Assembly (NCBI GenBank): GCA_963920765.1 | Contig: OY987244.1 | Coordinates: 3,040,501 to 3,104,500, forward strand | DNA: 64,000 nucleotides | Direction: 5' to 3' | Source of the DNA: Ulota crispa | Taxonomy: Eukaryota; Streptophyta; Bryopsida; Orthotrichales; Orthotrichaceae | Shown: in pieces, positions 58,185-64,000 of the stretch | How the letters are laid out: every line of letters begins with the position of its first letter | How positions within the stretch are numbered: the first letter of the stretch is position 1 | Program-made: the position numbers and the translations under genes | Notes under the pieces: generated by a model | Told to the model about the DNA's origin: nothing | The model's database searches: none | What the model saw: only the letters and a program-made list of their open reading frames with translations

Positions 58185-60099
58185 CATGAAAGCTTGCTAA
58201 GTAACAGAGTTGCAAGCATTGGCTGTGTTTTTTGCAGACTTTAACCACCTTCATTGACATCTCACAAGAAAAGTTCGCAGATTTCAGAGAGGTCTATGCC
58301 CCTGCGTGCTTTACATAACTCGATTGAGTCACTGCTGTTGAAATGGTGGTGAATTAGATGTGCATATTGGTTTAGCCTTTTTTTTAAAGGGGGTATGATA
58401 GTTTTACGTTCTGCCTGTTGGCCAGATTCCTTTGGTTTGGGGGCTGTTGTTTGTTCTCACGATACAAAGAAGGGTGCAGCAGCAGCTCCTCATTGATATA
58501 TCTAGATTTCCCATTCTTACATCATATAAGTTCGGTATACTCTGTACAGTCGGTCACAATTAATGCATTTTCACATCGTGAGCCTGCCCCCAACTTGGGT
58601 AGTTTGACTTGTGGTTTGCTTGTATGCCATATTAATCTAATTATGTGAACTGTCTATGGTCTTGCACTTCCTCAAGGATCAGCATATTGTTTTACTGGCA
58701 ACAAAACCTACAAAGTAGAACATTGACGTTCCTTTATATTGGAAAAAATTTCATATAGCACACCTCTTAGTAGGTGCAAATTCTAGTAAAAAAATTGTTG
58801 TCCAGAATCAAGCTCTCTAAACATACTCATTTCTACAGGGGTTATAGCTTGGTTACCCAGTAAACAATATTTCTAATCTTGTTAACCTGTGAAGCAATAC
58901 CAAGTATCACAAAAAGAATAAGAAGCAAAAAAATCAAAACCAAGCATGAATGCATTAGTGCATGACCAATCCGGGGACCAATCAAAACCAAGAAACAACC
59001 ACATTCAAAACTTGGGCAAGAATCAAATGATCCTCAAAAACGTCTTTAGTACATATTGCAAGCAAACATGAAAGAATCTGATTTTGCAAAAAAGTACAAT
59101 ATTTAGGCGCATTTCAAGAACCCTTGCCTAGACAATAATGTACACTGTACAGTTTAAGAGTTAAAAGACCTTCAGAGTTCCAATCTCGCTTCGTCTGATG
59201 GCAAGAACTGCTAACCATATGATTTTAGAAAACGCAAGTTGATATCAAAGAGAGTGTTGAGTTTGTGTTGGGAGAGTATAGTGTGGCAACTGTAAGGAAC
59301 TAAAGGATAAATTGTGCATGTACATGATCGTGCTCTGACTCTCAGAGTACTAGTGCATGCATAGTTCCTTTGAGAAAGAGAGAATTTGTATGTAGAAACA
59401 GGAGACTCCTCTGTAGTAGAATGCGAAACGTCCGGGTCGTATGGATAGCAAAATAATGGGGGTTGTGGTCAATCATTTGCACTCAATTTGGGTTCCGCGT
59501 TGTTCGTGCTATAATTGGGTTGGTAGTATTTTCATTCTATTGATGCTGGAATTGTGGATCCTAGCTCTAGCTCTAGCTGGGACGTCATTTGCGGTGAGAA
59601 GTTCGCCTTACCTATTCGAGCCATGACTAGAAAGAGGTGACAAGGGATGAAAGGGGGGTGATTTTACCAAACATTCCCTGTATCTTTGTCATCTCGTTTT
59701 GGTGGTGGCTGCAAAGGTGCCCGAGTGAACTTGGTTAAGGATTTTGTTAATGGAGGACACGATTCGTGTGTTTCTAAAATGAATTTAGAAGATAGGAGTT
59801 GTTTTGAGGTCTTGCCATCAATTGAGGCAAGCACGTTGTTGACATTCAAGGAAAGATAAATGAAATGATGTAATAGGTTAATAAGCTCAAAAATAAGAAT
59901 CATTTAAAAAAATGTCGTATATTTGAATTAAATTTGAATTGAATTTGAATTGATCAATGTTTTTGAACAAAGTAACAAAATTAACAAGAGCTAGAGGAAG
60001 TTTGATACTTTGGGCAAGTTTAGACCAAAGGATAAGACTAGCGGGCAAGCAGTTTAGACTAAGCAATGTGGTTGTTCATGGTGTAATCAAGTTGCAAAT
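58185..60099. other. MYB 3' flank and intergenic, nothing further recognised
   Basis: The 3' untranslated region probably occupies the first few hundred bases, but no clear AATAAA-type signal fixes its end. A CTAGCT repeat (GATCCTAGCTCTAGCTCTAG) lies near 59,560. No second gene. Confidence 0.45.
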
Positions 60100-60241
60100 T
60101 GTTAGGGTGTAGATGTAATTTTACATCCATGCCCCAACTTAAAGTAAAAACAAATAAAAAATCATTTGTGTAATGCACTCCTTGAACATTTGCGTGTGTG
60201 ACAAACATGCAAGCCCTTTAGAGTTGGTCCAATGTGACAAC
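60100..60241 (+). repeat. Right-end fragment of GTTGTCACATTG family
   Basis: It ends TGGTCCAATGTGACAAC and is followed by CATGAG, as at 5,785. The left part is missing or diverged. Confidence 0.5.
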
Positions 60242-60399
60242 CATGAGCTAGAGCAAATAACTACTAAAATTAGATTAGAATGAAGGTTGTTAGTTGATTG
60301 AGGCATGGGTTCAATTGATGGAGACTTAGGGTGGAGGGATGTTAGTGCAAATGTTTGATATTATAGAGCTACTATCACTTTTTAAACTTAGGCTTGTTG

Positions 60400-60657
60400 A
60401 TCACCATATTTGTTAAATTGGGAAAAAGAGTACATTATGAGACTTTTACTATTTCTGTCATTTTGTGAAATTTAGCATATTACAAAAGAAAAAACATGCA
60501 ATTTTTTGTACAATATTGAAGTTTCAATGATTGCCTACAAGAATTTCAAATAACTTTCAACTTTGAGCTATAGCTATGCCTACATTTATTGTATGTAAGA
60601 TTAAGGTGGAGTACAAAGTGGTACCTTTGTTTTTCCCAATTTAACAAATATGGTGTT
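60400..60657. mobile_element. AACACC-family MITE, copy 7 (no TSD found)
   Basis: ATCACCATATTTGTTAAATT at the left and AATTTAACAAATATGGTGTT at the right. Flanks GTTG and ATAA do not match. The interior has been partly replaced and is AT-rich relative to other copies. Confidence 0.85.
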
Positions 60658-60742
60658 ATAAAAAATTAGAAATGTAGGCTAATGTGACAAAGACTAGCTC
60701 CTTCACACAAACTTTTCTAATGCTAGAATAATGTAATAATCA

Positions 60743-60996
60743 TTAAAATGGGAGATTGGGCACCTCTCAATATAACCAAAGGAGACATAAAACTTTTCAA
60801 TTTTAGGTTATTTTTGAAAGGGTTTATTGCAATTTAGGTCAAGTCAACCTAAATTGCAATAAAACCTTCTAATTTTAGGTCAAAACTAAAAGGTTTTATG
60901 TCAATTCAGCTCAAATTGAGTTGAATTGACATAAAACGTTTTGTCGACTTTCCTTTACATTACCTCTCATTTTAAAGGAAAACTCCCATTTTAATG
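60743..60996. repeat. MITE-like element with two internal stem-loops
   Basis: ATTAAAATGGGAG at the left pairs with CTCCCATTTTAAT at the right. Inside, GTTTATTGCAATTTAGGT pairs with ACCTAAATTGCAATAAAAC (about 60,822-60,868), and GGTTTTATGTCAATTCA pairs with TGAATTGACATAAAAC (about 60,892-60,938). Confidence 0.75.
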
Positions 60997-61081
60997 GATA
61001 TGAGGTTGAATGGGCTCAAAAGTGGGTTATATTCACCTATTTTAGGTTGGGCTTTTTATTGTCAACCCCTTCAATGTCAAT

Positions 61082-61355
61082 AACACCATATTTGTTAATT
61101 TGGGAAAAACAGGTGTCCCACTTTGTACTCCACCTTAAACCCAAAAAGTTACCTTAAACCAGATTTGAAGGTATCAGATTCAATCTAAGCCACTAAAAAA
61201 ATTTCCCTTGCAAATTTCTCCTCTCAAGCGAGGACACGTGTACAAAAAAATGCTAAGCTTGATTTTAGGTGATCACCTCAAACCTTCACCTCAAATTTTG
61301 AAAGTCCCAAAATGTACTGATTTTCCCAAATTAACAAATTAACAAATATGGTGTT
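61082..61355. mobile_element. AACACC-family MITE, copy 8 (TSD CAAT)
   Basis: AACACCATATTTGTTAATTT at the left and TTAACAAATATGGTGTT at the right (AACAAATT duplicated once near the right end), flanked by CAAT at 61,078-61,081 and 61,356-61,359. CACGTG box at 61,235-61,240. It is closest in sequence to copy 4. Confidence 0.9.
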
Positions 61356-61359
61356 CAAT

Positions 61360-62122
61360 GCAAAATATTCAACTCTTGGACATCATAACAGAGCATAATA
61401 GCTCTAAAAACATAACGTTGAAATGTGATTCAGGATTGCTCAAATTTAGAAAGACATTCCAAACATCTAAATATTGCAAATACCTGTCATGCTCATATCC
61501 AACCAGATTGTACCAATTTAATGTTGTGCAGCTAGTAATGGTTAAAATAGATATACATAAAAAATGAGTTTAGAGCAAGAGCTATTTTACACTTTGCCTT
61601 AACAAGTTTGTTATTTTGAACGCTTCTCTTCACTTACTTTGAGACCGGCCGCCTTCTCGGAAGTCATGACAGGTGTCAGAAACGTACAAAGAATGTTTAC
61701 ATCAAATGGAGGTTTAGTGCACAACTCTGCAATAAGGCCAGGCCAGGGCATGAGCCAAAGCGACTGATAGTGAAACATCTGCAGAAACTGTTGTGAATTG
61801 GCTCTTTGAAGGCCTCTGCAGCCAAGAGCCTCTTCGGGCATTAATTTAGTTAACATTTTTCAGTAGATAAAACTCTTGTTGAGGTTCAACATAGCATGAT
61901 TGCGACGTAATGTCAAGTTGTTCTACGAGTGCATGGGGGGACAAAAAGGAGTCAAAAGGGTAGTCATTATCCATAGTTTTCTATTTCAAATCAACTTCTC
62001 ATTGACATCGTTTGAAAATTTCTGGTGCTTATACTTGAAATGAAAATTTTCTTCAATCACTACTTATCGGCATGAATTTTGATTTAGAATCATATTTTTG
62101 TAAAAACGAACTTGTTTACTTG
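61360..62122. other. Intergenic, nothing recognised
   Basis: An 81-codon minus-strand frame (61,611-61,856) was not recognised. Confidence 0.4.
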
Positions 62123-62125
62123 TAA

Positions 62126-62430
62126 GAGCATCTCCACAGTTGTACTTTAAATTTGATACTTCAATAGATTACATATTTGTTTGAAGAGCCCTCAAAATTC
62201 TTGTTCTCCACCCTTGCACTTCAAACGTGTCCCATAAATAATCATTTAATCAATCACCAAGAACAATGTATGATAAAGCTCATTAAATTTAGGATGAATA
62301 GTGTTTTTAAGTGCCATTGCTTTAACACACTAGGATGGAGTGACATGTGAGTATTTTGAAGGGCTCATAGCCCTTATCATCCGATCATGTTTTTGTGTTA
62401 AATCCTACAAGGGCAATGTTGGAGATGCTC
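62126..62430. mobile_element. Tourist-like MITE (TSD TAA)
   Basis: GAGCATCTCCACAGTTG at the left and CAATGTTGGAGATGCTC at the right, flanked by TAA at 62,123-62,125 and 62,431-62,433. The interior resembles the element at 28,517 (CACTTCAAACGTGTCCCATA). Confidence 0.88.
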
Positions 62431-62557
62431 TAACTATGCATTTTTTTCAATCAATGCAAAATTTTGAATAGTGCAAGATCCTTTCATAGGTGGAATTTCC
62501 TAATTAGTGTGAAGGGATGTCATTCTTCCCAAGTCCCAACCTTTAATGCCTTGTGAG

Positions 62558-62677
62558 ATGACCATATTCATTAAATTGGGAATTTTGTAACATTTTGGGT
62601 TTGAGGCAACCAACTTAAACTAAGCATTAGGGTACAACTTGGGAATCTAGTTTTCCCAATTTAATGAATATGGCGTT
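62558..62677. mobile_element. AACACC-family MITE, copy 9, internally deleted (TSD TGAG)
   Basis: ATGACCATATTCATTAAATT at the left and AATTTAATGAATATGGCGTT at the right, flanked by TGAG at 62,554-62,557 and 62,678-62,681. At 120 bp it is less than half the family length. Confidence 0.88.
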
Positions 62678-62681
62678 TGAG

Positions 62682-64000
62682 GCTTTGTGGGGTCACGTCC
62701 CCAAACCCACCATTGGCAATTTCATTAGACAAAATATGTGAAGTTAAGATGGAGGGGAGAAGTGAAATGTACCACTCCCCTAAGTACAAAAATAGGGCAA
62801 CCATTCCCCATTGTAAATTGATTCTAACTTAGCTGTTTTTTCCTTGTTTTTAATTGTTAAGTGCATGGCTTTTCATATGCCTATCCCTGCGTGAAGAGTG
62901 CTACACCCAAGTAGAGACCATTATATGTTCCCCGTTGAATGGTTGCTGTGAGAAGCGCTTGCCACATTTGGTGACCCAAATTTGCCACAAGAGGCTGGTC
63001 CTTAGTAGGTCCCAAGGCTGAAAATTAAAAATGTACTTGCAAACTGGGCCAGTGCAGCAAGCTTGAAATTGGCCGAGGAGGGCGAGCTCAAAGCTTGTTA
63101 CCTCTGGCTTGGTCCCAAGTCCCAACCTCAATCTTGTAGTAGAGGTTTTGAGTTTTGACCTCAATTTTTTGCCACTCTTCAAAAAACAACTTGAAGGAGA
63201 GCAGACTCCATAATGTGCATCATCCTTCACTTAACCTGAATGAAATGCATGTTTACAAAACATCTTCAAGATTTTAGGTTTTCACTTGAATCAAAATATT
63301 TTAGATAGTATTTAGGTAGCTCATAATACATTGTATTATGAAGTATGAGGTACCTTATTAATGCACCTTGCAAATTTACTTATTTCTTGAATTAGTGTTT
63401 GTTAGCTTGATCAATGTTGGAGGCTAAAATAGAAATATTTTGTTTAACTGCCAAATCTTCTTGTTCATTCATTTCTAAACAGTTGGAAACTAAATGTTTA
63501 CCTTTTAATTTATGTCGGGAACTAAAATAAGGACCAGAAATTGCAATTCATTTTGACAAGTGAAGGAGACATTACTAGGGTGATTTACAATGTTGAATTT
63601 TGGCATAATTAAATTTGCATGTTGATGGTTTATGTTAACTCTAGAAGAAGTGTTGAAAGTGGATAATGGAGTTGGTTTCCTAAAAATTGTTGTTATTCTC
63701 AAAAAGGGCCACTCATACAAGTAAAACTTTGAGCTAAATCAAAAACTAGCAAACTAAGGACAAGTTCTTGAGAAATTAGCAAAGAAAGCAATATCAAGTG
63801 ATCCTAGTTGATACCAAGTTACAAGCTGCGGCAAATTTGCTGGTGCAATCGGACCCTTGTGGGCTATGGCAGTCCCTATCACCATCATTTTGCACTTTGC
63901 AATCCTAATCAGTACTTAAACCCGTGGAAGCAAGTAAGCATCTTTATCTCCGTCCATTTTTCTGAAAATCTGTCCACGGCACTGCAAGCATCAGCTAAGC
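62682..64000. other. Intergenic, nothing recognised
   Basis: A 109-codon minus-strand frame (62,901-63,230) in a GC-richer patch shows no known domain. No repeat borders were identified. Confidence 0.4.

Noticed and set aside
62901..63230. 109-codon minus-strand frame
   Set aside because: No family motif and no splice or neighbour context.
1..64000. tRNA and rRNA genes
   Set aside because: No cloverleaf-compatible A/B-box arrangement (GGTTCGAATCC-type) and no rRNA-like conserved blocks were seen by eye. A covariance-model search would be decisive.

Overview
The window is nuclear plant DNA, strongly AT-rich. It holds one clear protein-coding gene, near the right end, in about 60 kb of transposon-derived sequence. 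The gene is an R2R3-MYB with the canonical 133-nt first exon. The low gene density, the abundance of miniature inverted-repeat elements and the nested insertions suggest a land plant with a large genome, possibly non-flowering (gymnosperm, fern or lycophyte). The sequence alone does not settle the species.

Layout. 1-10.5 kb: small repeats, a GC-rich island at about 1.95-2.57 kb, and the decayed remains of a PIF/Harbinger transposon (transposase C-terminus on +, accessory NAM/SANT-like protein on -). 10,495-20,270: a CACTA (En/Spm-type) element with CACTAG...CTAGTG ends and a 3-bp target duplication (ACT). A complete but defective Ty1-copia element (14,446-19,889, 216-bp LTRs, 5-bp duplication AAAAT) is nested inside it. 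20.3-54 kb: a sea of MITEs and hairpin elements with no supportable gene. 54-56.7 kb: GC-richer flank of the gene. 56,772-58,184: the R2R3-MYB, subgroup 9 (MIXTA-like) by its post-MYB motifs. 58.2-64 kb: 3' flank with more MITEs.

The small elements sort into families recognisable from within the window. (1) AACACC/AACGCC-ended elements of about 260 bp: nine copies, seven with exact 4-bp target duplications of differing sequence. (2) TTAACCCC-ended elements of 79-960 bp: eleven copies bounded by TTAA, one of them with a mutated right end. (3) Tourist-like elements with GAGCATCT ends and TTA/TAA duplications: four copies. (4) TAAGGTAGGAGGCT-ended elements. (5) GTTGTCACATTG-ended elements. (6) CATAACATTCAGTAGC-ended elements. 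(7) several long hairpins. Families 1 and 2 are the best candidates for undescribed transposon groups: no transposase for either lies in the window, and their 4-bp duplications (one set fixed at TTAA) are not the usual pattern of common plant MITEs.

The MYB is predicted to act alone as a nuclear transcription factor of epidermal and cuticle differentiation. A family-1 MITE carrying a CACGTG box sits about 1.9 kb upstream of its start codon. No tRNA, rRNA or CRISPR array was found.
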